This document shows positions 22,021-34,169 of a DNA stretch of 64,000 bases, in pieces. Source of the DNA: Siphonodentalium dalli (lineage: Eukaryota; Mollusca; Scaphopoda; Gadilida; Siphonodentaliidae); NCBI GenBank assembly GCA_032622095.1, contig CP136061.1:127796754-127860753 (forward strand). Reading direction: 5' to 3'. Positions within the stretch are counted from its first letter, which is position 1; every line of letters starts with the position of its first letter. The notes beneath the pieces were generated by a model. That model had not been told where the DNA came from, did no database searches, and saw only the letters and a list, made by a program, of their open reading frames with translations. A program made the translations under genes and the position numbers.

Positions 22021-23215
22021 CATAAGGCATTCATATTCCTACAATAACATGTAACCAAGAAAACTAAACAGATAAACCAAGTCATTTGTGTTGATAAATC
22101 AAGACTGAACACAAAGAAGCTAATGGTCACGTTTTCCAATCAACTTTGGATTTCATTTGTATTTCATTTATTTTATGCACTGGGCTTCTATATGTGTATT
22201 GGATCCAGTGTTCAAATTATAATATAAGGCCAGCCAAATTCACCGATATGAGTGAAAAATATATTTTCATTTGGCAAATATTTGTTGCCATTTCATAATC
22301 ACATTTTGTAACAGCTAAAAAATAAAATAAAATTTCAGCCAAATCTCAAACAGTCCCGACACAAAAGAAATTTCAATGTGAATATTTGCAACTCCCTTTG
22401 AGGTAGGGTGGTAATTTGATGGGTCCAACAATCTTGATTTTTCAAACTAGGATGCAAGAAGTTTTTTTATCAAGAATTACCAAGAATGATCAAATCATGT
22501 TAAAATTTTAAGAACTATTTTGTAAAACTATTAAAATTTATCAGATTTGAAATTTCAGTAATGAAGCGAATCTATATTTTTGCCAAGCGCATTCATTTCC
22601 ACTACATTTCTTAAATATTTAACAAAAAATAGCTTGAAATTTATATGTATACATGTAATACCTGTATTTATGAAATTATAAAAATATGTTTTATGACGTA
22701 CATTGACAATAAGAATTAGTTCTGAATCTGAATATCATGTCACTTCTCACAGGAGGTTAGTTTGGCTTTGCACTGAATAGTTTGGAAAGGTATTTCTTTT
22801 TTTATTTAGCATCCATTTCACATGTACATGAAGTAATTTCACATATTTTGGCAAAGACATTTTGATTTTAGTTTAATATAAAAAAAATTACAAGAGAGGG
22901 GAGCCTTTGTCAATATTCACAAAAAACACTTCTTTCTTTTTCTTCAGTTGAACATTTATTATTTTGATTGAACTTAATGCTTTTTTCAGGCAAGAGGGAA
23001 ATCTTGTGAGAATATGCAGTGTTGTTTTCTTCTCCGTTATCATGATCACAAATGCTGGTTAGTGTATAATGTTCACAATCATTCATGAGAAGGCAGTCAT
23101 AATCGGGGTACAACACAACAAAACAGTCTTCATCAACAAATAACTATTATCGTTAACTACTATGTATGCAATGATTTTACACCTTAAAACATAGGTACAA
23201 TAATGGAGAACATCA
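22021..23215. other. AT-rich non-coding
   Basis: No exon, repeat family or RNA gene was recognised. Confidence 0.4.
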
Positions 23216-23425
23216 TACAGTATTGCCCTAAATAATCGACTCCTTAACCAGAGGAATTATGGGTAACTTTTCAGGATTTAGTCGGAAATATGGCTTGTTG
23301 CCATTCATCGGAAAGCTCTCAGTGAGAGCTTTCCAATGAATGGCAACAAGCCATATTTCCTAACTATATCCTGAAAAGTTACCCATAATTCTGCTGTGGT
23401 TAAGGAGTCAATTATTTAGGGCATT
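23216..23425. mobile_element. Family B foldback MITE (B3)
   Basis: Both arms present. The left arm has lost three bases of ACCACAGCAGAA and the right tip ends GGGCATTTGATC instead of GGGCATTACTGTA. Confidence 0.8.
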
Positions 23426-23901
23426 TGATCTGTAACTTGATCTCAATCCGCAAATCAATCTTCACAAGTGGGAATGCTCTGTCAATGAAAGAGCCCTGTT
23501 GTGTCTCAGGACATCAGGGATAAACTAGAAAATAGACAACAGACTGCGAATCATTTTTTAAAAATGAAACACTCTTATCATGGAAAAAATGCTATTTAAT
23601 AAATTCTGAATAGATAACCGCAGACACAATAAGGCATTTTACCAAGATTGAAATTGCAATATTGTTCATTGCAAATATATCAATTTTTGGGAGCTGCAAT
23701 TTCAGATATTTAAGGCATTTAGCAAATGAAAAACATGTCAAGTTTCAATGCTAAACAATTGTATGATGCAAGTGACACTGAATTTAAACAATAACGGATG
23801 CCACAAAATAAAATCTTGTTTAATACTATATGTCTATGTTATGCACATGAGTATCCCAGGTTGGTACTCAAAGCTAGAACAATAGCACTGAAATCAATTT
23901 C
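23426..23901. other. AT-rich non-coding
   Basis: Nothing recognised. Confidence 0.4.
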
Positions 23902-24311
23902 TTAACCCTTTACCCAACAGAACGGCCCTGTGCCAATGCATTCTCTTATATATGCGAGTCGACCATAGGTCGCCTCGCATATATAAGAGAATGCATTGGC
24001 TTAACACATTAAAAATTATAAAATTGTTAAAGAATGTGAGAAAAAATGGTAAAAAGTGTTAAAAAAAGATTTTTTTTAGGCCAATGCATTCTCTTATATA
24101 TGCGAGGCGACCTATGGTCGACTCGCATATATAAGAGAATGCATTGGCACAGGGCATAACTGTAACTATCACAATATGGTCAAGGAGCCGGTTCCAATGA
24201 TATCCATATTTGTATGGTTCTATTGAGACAGACCGAAGATATTTTAGGCTGTTGAAGCTTTATTTGGCCGGTTTTGGACGGTTTTGGCCGGTTTGTTGGG
24301 TAAAGGGTTAA
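23902..24311. mobile_element. Family A long-form MITE (A9)
   Basis: Nearly identical to A8 (15998-16381) over its whole length, with both palindromes complete and TTAA at both ends. The high identity points to recent activity. Confidence 0.85.
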
Positions 24312-24613
24312 TGATCATTTCACTTTCAGAAGACCAGTGGTAAAATATTTTCTGTTTCCAATAAATTAAGAATCGAACAATATATATTATAATAGTCCAG
24401 CTTTTTGTTACAAGCATATGAACACATGCTTTCTTTAATGCAAGATATTAATACACAACTAAATATTGGAAGTGAAGCAATCAAGGACAATCAGTTAAAC
24501 CAAGAGGAATAACTCTATATAATTTTGCAGCAAGCCGAGATCAATCATCTATATAACATTGGCAACTGGTATTGAATATTAGAGAGCATTCTATGTAAGC
24601 GCTGCCAATTCAC

Positions 24614-24677
24614 CTTCTTGTAGCCTGTTGAGGTTCTTGACTCGTTCCAGTTGGCTTTGTAGTTCAAAGAGCAAATG
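24614..24677 (-). CDS. Candidate internal exon, coiled-coil-like
   Basis: A 64-bp minus-strand segment lies between an acceptor (gtctattag) and a donor (gtgaat). It encodes 21 codons plus one base, including LLFELQSQLERVKNLNRLQE with leucines spaced as in an amphipathic helix. It begins in phase 0 and ends in phase 1. The gene is not recognised, and neighbouring exons were not found. Confidence 0.35.
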
Positions 24678-24775
24678 CTAATAGACAACATTAATGCCTC
24701 AGGAATCTTTGATTATTTGTCAGCTCTTGGCTGCTTACTATAAGCCTAATCTTCCAATTGAGCTCCCATAGCTAT

Positions 24776-25176
24776 CAGGGGCGTAGCAAGCAAATTTTAT
24801 TGGGGGGGGGGGGTATAACGATTCATCGCAGGGGAGAGTACGAGAGGGGGTCGGGGGGGTCCTCCCCCGGGAAACTTTTCTGACATTGGAAGCTTAAAGT
24901 GGCTCTCTGGTGGCTTCTGACCCATCTGACATGGATTTTCCACCCACTACATTATCATAGATCAGATCAACCACCCCATCCCGCCACCCATAGTATCTTA
25001 TGCGCCGCAAGCGCTTGTATATAGGTAGTACCCACCCACCCACCCATCCTGCCACCCATAGTATCTTATGCGCCGCGATCGTCAGCGATACTTCATTAGT
25101 TTGCCAAATATTTTTACTAACCTTTGGAAAATACCCCCCTTGCCCCCCCCCCCCCCCCCCGGTTCCTACGCCCCTG
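24776..25176. mobile_element. hAT-like MITE with perfect 8-bp duplication
   Basis: ATAGCTAT flanks both sides (24768-24775, 25177-25184). Ends are CAGGGGCGTAG and inverse, a typical hAT terminal sequence, each followed by a long G or C run. The interior holds two copies of CCACCCATAGTATCTTATGC. Confidence 0.9.
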
Positions 25177-25184
25177 ATAGCTAT

Positions 25185-26559
25185 AATTTAATTAGGATTC
25201 AAGGCAATACCATTATGTCTCAAGAGTATTACATTGGAAAGGTCTAATTGATATGGTTTCCACACTTAATTTTCCACGCTCATGTGGATAGGTGGCACAA
25301 TACAGAGATGCGTTCCCTGAACTTTTCTATGGAATTAGCTGATAAAAATAATTTGTATGACATGTTCATTCTTTGTAAAACCTATTTCATTTAAAGGGGT
25401 TTGTAAAACTTTAATTTATCTATCAAAATGTTGCCATGCATTTTTTCAAACAAAGTAATGGTTACAGTAATATTAATCATTCAAATTAGGAACAGGGTTA
25501 TCAGGATAAAAACGATAATTCTCATTTATAGCACAGCTTTCGGCCCTAAGTGTGCAACAGCAATAACGTAATTTCCATTTAGAAATACATGCACTGAAGG
25601 CCAAGGGCCAAAAACTGTGCTACAGATGAGCACTATCATTTTTATATTGACAAAGTATATAGATGCTAGGTAGAACTTACTACTCAGAAACATAAATCTA
25701 GTAAAATCTTAATCTGGGCCACCTAACACACAGAGGCATGTGATCAAGTCAGCCCAGGTGGCACTGCAGATCAAAAGTTACAAGTTAGAAACTACAAGCA
25801 GAAATCATATAAGGATGAACACAAAACAGAAACTTGAGAGATTGTGCAATGTTGATCTTCATTTTAAACAACAATATGAAATAAATAATCAAATATGTCA
25901 TAGGAAGGACACATCAGTGACTTTATATTATTTTCTACTTCATATTCTGAATTAGCAGCACAGTTATAATTATGCTCTAATGTCACAGTAAAGTTTATTT
26001 CTCAATGTGTTGGTTTGCAGACAATACACAAGAAATATAACTTTCCTTCCTTTGGACTGTAACTTTGTTTTTTCCAGTGTCTTTCTCGATTTATGTCAAA
26101 GATACTTTTTGTCTACATTTCTAATGGAATTCATGATTTTATGACTGACTGAAAATAATATCCAAACGAAGTTGATGAAACACCCAAGGTGCATGAGTCG
26201 ATCGACAAATCTGTCTCAAGGTATAATACTGGTTTCCTCCGATATTTTTGACAATGTATTTTATATTGTATGAGAATGAAGAGGCCCTTTACATAATACC
26301 TTGAACTACATGTAGCTGTGAAAAGGTTATTTCTGCTCAACAAACAAAAAGGCAAATGTAAGATGTGAGTTCAGTTACATGTATTAATAAATGTTCACCC
26401 TGTGTTTATATATAACAATTATGCAACAAATTCATTCAATATTCTTTATAAAGAAACGTAACTACAGATAAAAATATTCTGATTAACATACAGTGAAAAT
26501 GAAAATGAACAGTGTGAAACAAAACATAAACAGCATTCATTGAGGATGGCATCTTACTA
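25185..26559. other. Non-coding
   Basis: AT-rich. An inverted pair (CAGCTTTCGGCCCTAAGTG... near 25545 and CTTCAGTGCATG/GGGCCAAAAACTGTG near 25590) suggests a small decayed hairpin element. No convincing exon. Confidence 0.4.
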
Positions 26560-26820
26560 TTAACCCTTTCTAAACTAAATGGATTCTCCCACTCAGTTAT
26601 GAATGTATACACTGGAACAGTCTATTATTCATCTGGAGGGGTGTTCAGGCAATAAAAGCTGACAGCAGACAGCCGAAAAGCTAAGAAAAGTGCAGAAGGA
26701 CTAATTTTTTTTCGTGGAAAATGTTCTGATAATAAGTTCCAACAAATCAGTTGAACTTATTATCTGAGCATTTTCTAAGTGAACTACTCATTATTGAGTA
26801 TTTAGTAGAGAAAGGGTTAA
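26560..26820. mobile_element. Family C TTAA-type MITE (C2), intact
   Basis: Ends TTAACCCTTTCTAAACTAAA and the inverse of TAGTAGAGAAAGGGTTAA. An inner hairpin is made by AAAATGTTCTGATAATAAGT and its inverse around AACAAATCAGTT. This is the best uninterrupted copy of the family. Confidence 0.85.
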
Positions 26821-26987
26821 GGCATACAGCCACTCTCAAACATGATTAGTTGTCCAGAATTAAATCCAGTATAACAGAAATATTACAGCATGCTATCATG
26901 AGCATACCGACCGTCTCAAGGGAGCATTTAACCAGCCAGAGTTACAAGCTTTAGTTAACATTTAAAGGTGACTCCCTATGCAACAGG

Positions 26988-27399
26988 CAAGCTTGCAAAT
27001 ATTGTGTCTGTCATTAGCAGAATGAGGTCCTGAGAGGGTGAATTTAGTGATGCTATCCTGCAAGGTGGGCTAGCATCACAAACTCACCCTCTGGGAACAT
27101 TCTGCTTAGGCCCCCAACTGCTATGGGAGACCTAGGATCAGATTGAATTTCCCCAGTTGAAGTTGGTTATGTTCACCCATTAATCATCTCCATTATGCAT
27201 TCTTCCCAGAAGGGAAAAAATAACTTAAAACAATGTTAATTTGAGAATATAGATACTTCCCAGAAGATAAGGCATAAGCAGGATGACGTCTCCAGATGGT
27301 GAAGGTGGTGATGCTAGCCCACAGTGCGGGATGGCATCACTAAATTCACCCTCTGGGGACCTCATTCTGCAAATGACAGACACACTATTTGCAGTCTTG
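26988..27399. mobile_element. Family D MITE (D4), long form
   Basis: Octamers GCAACAGG and GCAACAGT (7 of 8) flank the ends. Two sub-palindromes enclose a centre with TGAAGTTGG and two CTTCCCAGAAG boxes, the complete organisation of the long family D form. Confidence 0.8.
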
Positions 27400-27798
27400 G
27401 CAACAGTTATCATCAACAACAAAAACAGTTTCCATAGGACAGGTTCATTATCCACACATAAATTGGAAATCTATCATAATGTTCGAAAATTTGTACCCAT
27501 AACAGCTTAGTTTCTTTTTTATCTGAGTTTTAAAATGATGCTTGTAATTCTGGCTAAACATCTTTATCATATATCAGCACTATGCTAAATAACGTTTCTC
27601 GTTAGAACCAATGAGGTAAGATTCTTTTCAAGACAAATCAGCACTGAACTGTGAAATATTTATTGTCAGAACCACTGAGGTTCCATCCAAAATGTATGAG
27701 CACTATGCCATACAACAATTCTCGTCAGAGCAACTAATTTTATCTGTAAAAAATATCAGCACTACATGTATGTTAAATAACACTTCTTAGCTCAACCA
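27400..27798. other. Non-coding
   Basis: Four loosely repeated segments of TCAGCACT...TAAATAAC...CTTGTTAGA type (27575-27790) suggest an old tandem repeat. No exon. Confidence 0.35.
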
Positions 27799-28066
27799 TT
27801 AACACTTTCATCACTGGAGCTTCCTGAATTTTTGTGAAAACCCTGTGCCAATGCATTCTCTTGTATACCGTATGTGAGTCGCCCATAGCGTGCCTCGCAT
27901 ATATAAGAGAATGCATCAGCCTAACAATATATACCTTGATCTTGTAAGCCAGTGTATTCTCTTATATATGTGAGGCTCCCTATGGGAGGCTCGCATATAT
28001 TAGAGAATGCACTGGTACAGTGTCTTTAATGCTGCACCAGCGCCGCTCCCATCATGAAAGGGTTGA
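27799..28066. mobile_element. Family A MITE (A4)
   Basis: Left end TTAACACTTTCATCACTGG; right end has decayed from GGGTTAA to GGGTTGA. Both palindromes and the ACCTTGATCTTGTAAG linker are present. Confidence 0.8.
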
Positions 28067-28954
28067 GGCTATCTCATCGAGTGATGCCTGATTTATTGAC
28101 TTAAAAAATACCTTCAATATCAAATCAAATATTCAATGAAGACTTGGGAGTATTACGTGTCCTAAAATCAAACATTTTCAATGTAGTATTCCAAACATAA
28201 AATGTGAACTTACAGGATATAGGCAGAGAAATACTCATGAGGATCACAAATCGGCTTTGCTTCAAAGTGAAATGTTCGCTATCAATATATTATTAAATAA
28301 CACCATTACACATACCCCTCCCTTGATAAATAATGTGTCTGAGTAATTCATAGTGATTTCATTTCTGGTGATGTTCTAGTATTAGTGCATGAATACTCGT
28401 TCAGAATTAAACAGAAAATGACTGGTGTTTCCTCCGTCTCATATTGGCAGTGGAATTCAGTTCACAATTATTAGTATTTCGCCTAACTACTGAGTCAGTG
28501 TCTGTTTCTCTGAGAGCTGTTGATTCAAAAAATACACCGAGAGATTGATAGAGCTGCTCTCCTATAACTTTAGAATGGTATCATGGGCAGCCAGCCAAGC
28601 AATCTTTGAGTCTAATTCAAGGCAAATACTAGTGCAGAAAGAGTCAGGTTACTACGAATCGGGCCAGGACCAGTCTAAAGCGTGAAATTCGGCAACAACT
28701 GTCCAAGTCTCTACTTCATGGAAGTAAAAGTACATTCAATAACAGATTATCGTCTTAATGTTGATATAATTTCTTAGTGAATGAAATTGTTATCTCGCTG
28801 TCATTGGCCATTGTTTCTGTGACTCATGTCTGTTTATTTGCGCACACGTAATGTATATAGTTGAATAGACTGGTTTCTGGTCCAAAACTGCACAAATCTG
28901 AAAACTAGTAACCTGACTTCCCCAACAATACTGGTATTCTGTTTGAATCTGGCA
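28067..28954. other. Non-coding
   Basis: No repeat family or supported exon was seen. Confidence 0.4.
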
Positions 28955-29130
28955 TACAGTAATGCCCTAATTAATCGACTGCTTAACCACAGCAGAATTA
29001 TGGGTAACATTTCAGGATTTAGTCGGAGCTTTCCGATGAATGGCAACAAGCCATATTTCCGACTAAATCCTGAAAAGTTACCCATAATTCTGCTGTGGTT
29101 AAGCAGTCGATTAATTAGGGCATTACTGTA
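28955..29130. mobile_element. Family B foldback MITE (B4), short-centred
   Basis: The left arm stops at TTTAGTCGGAG and jumps to the right arm at CTTTCCGATGAATGG, so one arm lost about 35 bp near the centre. Outer arms and TA ends are intact. Confidence 0.8.
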
Positions 29131-29842
29131 CATTTGGTTCGGAAATTCCTGCATGTCTGGCATGCTCAAAATATGCAAAGCTGGAGTTGATGTACTATAA
29201 TACAAACACTTCCTTACGGCTACCTACGCAAGCTGTCAAACAGACAAACAAGGTTTGTGAAGGTCATTGGGAAGAATTTGCTCAGTAGTGCAGGTTGAGA
29301 TAGCTGGTGTAAACAATACACAAAGCATGTGCTTTGAATTGATTATGCCCTTGCACTATAAGGGCGTATATAGTCAATGACAAGAGAGAAGATATGCTCT
29401 ATACATTATAGTGCAACAAGCAATTCAGCCATTTTCATATCCAAAGGGACAGGTGCACTTTACATGTCAGAAATCGGTCAAAATTGATATTACATGTCAT
29501 TGAAAAGTTTATTCAGCCTCTCTTTATCAGTAGATAGTTGGTGTAAAAACTACAGTTATATCGATCTATTTCAATGCAAATATTTGTATAATTTCCAGCT
29601 CTACCATTTATTACGGATATACACTATATATAATTATCCAAAAAATAGACTGGATGTTTCCATTAAATAAAATAATTAGGTGCATCCATTTAAAAAATAT
29701 CTTGAATTTCAGTAATGATTATTTGTGGTATGGAGACGCACACCACACTAATAATATGCATTTATTACATATCATATGCACATCACATTAGATAGAGGAA
29801 TTCAAATCAAAATGATACTGAATGTCTCCCAATGCCCTGCAG
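29131..29842. other. AT-rich non-coding
   Basis: Nothing recognised up to the candidate exon at 29843. Confidence 0.4.
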
Positions 29843-29997
29843 ACAATACGCAAGGATCAGCAATATCTGTATAGATATATCATTGCCATCAAGCCCTGTC
29901 AATTACCGCCAGAACATGTCCACCATGAATAATCAATATGCTTCAAGTATGCGGAAAAGGTCCCCAAGTTCACCCACAGAGCAGGCAGTCTGCAGAG
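29843..29997 (+). CDS. Candidate internal exon, Ser/Pro-rich
   Basis: A 155-bp open segment is framed by a strong acceptor (tctcccaatgccctgcag) and a strong donor (G|gtgagc). It reads one base, 51 codons and one base. The peptide includes LPSSPVNYRQNMSTMNNQYA followed by a basic MRKRSPSSPTEQ motif, so it looks like a disordered, phosphorylatable linker of a larger protein. The family is not recognised. Of the anonymous exons in the window this one has the best splice signals. Confidence 0.45.
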
Positions 29998-30577
29998 GTG
30001 AGCTAAGGGGGGCTGATATAGAATTTAATCTTAGTCTGATAGCCTTAATAACTGATGTATACCAAAGCTTCACCTGAGGCAAGATATGTAATTACTGTCC
30101 AGTTGATAGCCTGCTGACCTGACCTAATTACATGCATAGTTCAGGGACCTTCAGCCAGACTAACCAAAAGATCTAATCAGCCATATGAGATAGAGTGGGT
30201 TATGTGTATATCCATGGTAGATAAAATTAGACTGCCAATACTCTCACCTATTAGGCCACAAAATTTAGTATCCGTTTCTCTGATACTTTTTTATCAAAAT
30301 GGACAGGCAGGCAAATTATTATATTTATTTTTTACCAACAAATATACCCAGCAGGCTAGTGAGCAGGGAGGTTTTTATTCCCACTTTTTATGACCAAAAT
30401 TTCCCAGGAGGCAGGTTATTATTTGTATACTCACAAATTATCAAAATCATTGTTTGGTGTGAAAAAAAATGACATTTCATGATTAAGTGTTAATACAGTT
30501 CAAATGTAACAGTCTGTTATACAACCCAAGAAGACAGTTTAAACAAACCAAGAAGAAAACATTAAAGTTATCAGAAA
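29998..30577. other. Non-coding, presumed intron if 29843-29997 is real
   Basis: Near 30300-30420 the words CAGGCAGGCAAATTATT and GGAGGCAGGTTATTATT recur, also near 30780, suggesting a diverged repeat. No exon. Confidence 0.35.
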
Positions 30578-30692
30578 TACAGTAATGCCCTAAATAATCG
30601 ACTCCTTAACCACAGCAGAACTATGGGTAACTTTTCAGGATTTAGTCGGAAATATGGCTTGTTGCCATTCATCGGAAAGCTCAGTGAGAGCC
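30578..30692. mobile_element. Family B MITE, left arm only (B5)
   Basis: Only the left half from TACAGTAATGCCC through CGGAAAGCTCAGTGAGAG is present. The right arm is gone. Confidence 0.8.
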
Positions 30693-31056
30693 GCTATGTA
30701 TATTATCACAGTGGCAGTATGATTTAGATTTTTATTTTAGTGGGCCAAAAAAAGCACCCAGGGGACCATGTTTTTATGAGGCAGGTTATTTGAGAAACAG
30801 AACATTAATTTTCTTTGGCCTTATGGTTTGCATACCTACCATCTATCCATTGATTTGCCCCCCCTTTTCAATTGTTGAGATCAATGAATCCAATTCTTTT
30901 CTGCATTCACCGTATGATGAATGCTGCTCTTGCTCTTACACCGTATTTAAGATCTATATTTCTGTCACCAACCGACTACAATACGGGAGATTGAAAACTA
31001 CTGAATAAGGAACAACGCAGCACTCAGCTTATTAGGAGACCAGCCATACATATATC
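30693..31056. other. Non-coding
   Basis: Nothing recognised. Confidence 0.3.
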
Positions 31057-31120
31057 CAAGCCTGGAAATAGTGTCTGACAATTGCGGAATGAGGTCCCCA
31101 GAGGTGAATTTAGTGATGAT
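31057..31120. mobile_element. Family D fragment (D5)
   Basis: Only the terminal part, CAAGCCTGGAAATAGTG through GAATTTAGTGATG, remains. Confidence 0.7.
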
Positions 31121-31607
31121 ATACATTGCCTACATTTGAGGTTATTCAGAGTGTGAAAACATAATGTTGAAACAAGTTTGTTATTCTTTTTTATATACAT
31201 AGTTCACAAACATGGAACAATATATCAGTACCACTTATTAAAGCCAATTTCATATAATCATAGCTTTTTATGATCATTGAGACCCCAGTTTTTAGTCTTC
31301 ATTGAATAACTCCGAAATGAAGGTATTTTCATGACATTAAACTTCTTGTTCAGACTCCAGTCTACTGATTATCTACTGCACAAACAGAAACAGGAATGAG
31401 AAATTTCACGCCAACTGACATGGTTATAAATACATGTAGTCATAACATATTGTCTCTATACTACATTTTTATTCAATGGCAATAGATCTTCGTGTTTTAT
31501 TGAAAATATGATATTGTGCCCTTTCTGCTCCAAGCAACCATTCTAAGTCTTAACAAAACCTTCACTTTCAAACAAATTGTAAAAAAAAACTGAAGAAAAT
31601 ACTTATT
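31121..31607. other. AT-rich non-coding
   Basis: Nothing recognised. Confidence 0.3.
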
Positions 31608-32236
31608 GTTGCAACCAGGGTTCGTCATCGGTACCAGAAACGGAATCGGAACCACGGTAAATGTGGCTTAAATGCGATACAGGTTGTCACTGTCAGAACC
31701 GCCGGTAATCGGAACAGCATATAGAGCAGGGTTAACATTCGCATGTCTGTATATTTGAACCAGAATTCAATCATATTGGTATGGCGTTGATCGGTCACAT
31801 GTTTTCCGTGACTGGCGGATTGTAATAATTACCGTATATGCGGCTTGTGTTGAAAGTGAGAAATTTACAGGCGAAATATCATGCACAAATGACAATGCAG
31901 ACTGAATATTGGCTGCTGAGTACACCAATATTTCGTTGACAAGCAGCTGATTAAAAGGGATGTGTGAATTGTTTCTGTCACATTGTGATAAAAGTTATGT
32001 CTGCTGACACCCTGAATATGTCAGGGTTCAAACATTATGCTGTTTTAATGTGACCCTGCTGGGATAGTACACCCGGACACCAGGTCAAATTCCACACACA
32101 CAAGAAGTTGTTTAAATATTAAGTTCTTGTATGCTACGTACCTGCTACATAATTATGTACGTTTATCATAAGAGGTTTATCATAAGTGATCGTGAATCTA
32201 TCAACTTTTCATCGTATTACTAAAATCAATTGAGTT

Positions 32237-32568
32237 TTAACTCTTTCAGTGCCAAGTCCGATTTTTGTATCAACCCATATTTCCTTGATCTTTTTCAAAT
32301 TTATTGATTATAATAATGTGATACATTGATGGAAAGAGCTTAAGCAGTAATGCTCTAATTAATCAACCCTTTAACCACAGCATAATTATTGATAACTTTT
32401 CAGGATTTAGTCGGAAATATGGCTTGTTGCCATTCACCGGAAAGCTCTCAGGGAGAGCTTTCCGATGAATGGCAACAAGCCATATTTCCGACTAAATCCT
32501 GAAAAGTTGCCCATAATTATTCTGTGGTTAGGGAGTCAATTAATTAGGGCATTACTTGAAAGGGTTAA
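32237..32568. mobile_element. Short TTAA-type MITE carrying B6
   Basis: Ends TTAACTCTTTCAGTG and the inverse of CTTGAAAGGGTTAA. Removing B6 leaves only about 120 bp. Confidence 0.6.
32345..32555. mobile_element. Family B foldback MITE (B6)
   Basis: Both arms present, with several substitutions (ATAATTATTGATAAC for AGAATTATGGGTAAC in the left arm). It is nested at the third level inside a TTAA element within a hAT element. Confidence 0.8.
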
Positions 32569-32570
32569 TC

Positions 32571-32755
32571 AAACAATTATGGCTACAGGTTGCTAAACAA
32601 ATAAAAACACCAACAACATTTTGGAACTACAATGTCAACGACCCAAGTGACAAGGGCAAAGTAAAATGTGTTGAGTCTAATGCATCAATAGCTTGTTCCA
32701 GAGGCAGCACCAGTGGCATGAAGAAGCACCTTCATAAAAAACATGCAATTTAATA
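32571..32755 (+). pseudogene. BED-zinc-finger fragment of a hAT transposase
   Basis: The frame includes TPTTFWNYNVNDPSDKGKVK, then CVESNASIACSRGSTSGMKK and HLHKKHAI before TAA. W/Y at the start, a cysteine, and the STSGMKKHLxxxH end match BED fingers, which bind DNA in hAT transposases and ZBED proteins. One of the paired zinc cysteines appears replaced by serine (CVES instead of CxxC), so it is probably dead. Confidence 0.7.
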
Positions 32756-32788
32756 AAATGTGTATTGAAGTACATATTATTCGCATAC

Positions 32789-32892
32789 AAGGCAAAGCAA
32801 AATGTGTTGAGTCTAATGTGTCAATAGCTCGTTCCAGAGGCAGTATCAGTGGTTTGAAGAAGCACCTTCATAAAAAGCATACAATCTCATAA
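32789..32892 (+). pseudogene. Second, duplicated BED-finger fragment
   Basis: Repeats the 3' half of the fragment at 32571, reading CVESNVSIARSRGSISGLKK and HLHKKHTIS with a stop. It has also lost the second cysteine. A local duplication of about 135 bp explains both copies. Confidence 0.65.
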
Positions 32893-32984
32893 AATGCATA
32901 AATGTATATTGAAATATACGTTATTCGCCTATCATATACCGCATATCCTGGTACCGACGGTACTTTGCGAACCCTGGTTGCAAC

Positions 32985-33915
32985 TGCAAAGATTATCACG
33001 GAGAATACTTCAAGTCATCAAAAAAATATGAACATCGAGCTGAGTTTGTGACCAAGGAATAGCGACATGATTTAAATCATTCGTGTTTCTATGTGTACCA
33101 TTATTCGGTGCAATGTAATATCATTAACAGATTGTTAACATTGCTTCAGATATTTTCATACTTTAAAGTAACATTATTAAAATATTATGCCTGCAAAGGG
33201 CAACTACATATAAAATTCATCACTATATCACCAATTTCTATATATATTTATATATGTGAATATATATTAACACTGCTATACCACCGGTTTGGATCTGTCA
33301 ATTAATTTCAGCAGGGCACACAAAACTACTGCTGAAGAAAGAAGCTTCCCGAGACCTATACTTTTGGCAAAAAATATCAAGTCAACTCTCAATTCGAAGT
33401 AAGATAAAGCATTTGACATTTTCATTGTCTGTTATCCTGAAATTACAGGAACCAGGCACTTCAAAGTCCATCTGTTTCTGAATCTGGTTAAAATATGGTC
33501 TAAAAGATTGGAATCAAATTCACTGAATTAGCCAGGAATAATGCCAAATAGACCTATGTTTTATTAGTGTAATAAATGGAGGACAATATGCCTTGTATTG
33601 GAACAAAATACTTTTGATATCTTCATCTATATGAGTTGGAAGTCTTATTTTCTCCAGCATGGCTATAATATCACAGTTAACATTTCACTAACACCCACAC
33701 AATGAATCCTAGAACATTAACAACATATATCTAGTCAATACTTTTTCACACACAGACACCTCAGGCAAGCACATCACAGCTAGGGCCCTACAAATTGCCA
33801 CTTGCTCTTTAGTTTGAAATTCTATATTGATTGAGGTTAACAATTCCGTTATCAAATGGAATTTCTGATTCAAATCATGAGGTGTAAAGTGAGAGGCGCA
33901 ATTGAGAGGTGTAAA
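32985..33915. other. AT-rich non-coding
   Basis: A possible 87-bp exon at 33312-33398 was considered and left out because two frames are open and the signals are ordinary. No repeats were recognised. Confidence 0.35.
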
Positions 33916-34169
33916 CAAGCCTTGAAATAGGGTGTCTGTCATTTGCAGAATGAGGTCCACAGAGGGTGAATTTAGTGATGCTACCCCGCATAGCGGGCTA
34001 GCATCACCAAATTCACCCTCAGGGAACCTCATTCTGCTGAGGTGTAAGCAGAATGAGGTCCCCAGAGGGTGAATTTGGTGATGCTAGCCCGCTATGTGGG
34101 GTAGCATCACCAAATTCACCCTCTGGGGACCGCATTATGCAAATGACAGACACCCTATTTCAAGGCTTG
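33916..34169. mobile_element. Family D MITE (D6), perfect 8-bp duplication
   Basis: GGTGTAAA flanks both ends (33908-33915, 34170-34177). It has the same double-palindrome layout as D3, with GCATAGCGGGCTAGC and GCTATGTGGGGTAGC centres. Confidence 0.9.

Larger units (their letters stand above)
31616..32976. mobile_element. 1.36-kb hAT element with BED-finger relics
   Basis: The palindromic octamer GTTGCAAC flanks both ends (31608-31615, 32977-32984). Terminal repeats are CAGGGTTCG and inverse, with nearby GGTACC on both sides. The interior carries two BED-zinc-finger fragments (32553 and 32789) but no transposase catalytic region. It is non-autonomous and itself carries a TTAA element and MITE B6. 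Confidence 0.85.

Noticed and set aside
33312-33398. Possible plus-strand exon after tttcag with donor gtaaga
   Set aside because: Two frames are open, the pyrimidine tract is weak, and no family is recognised.
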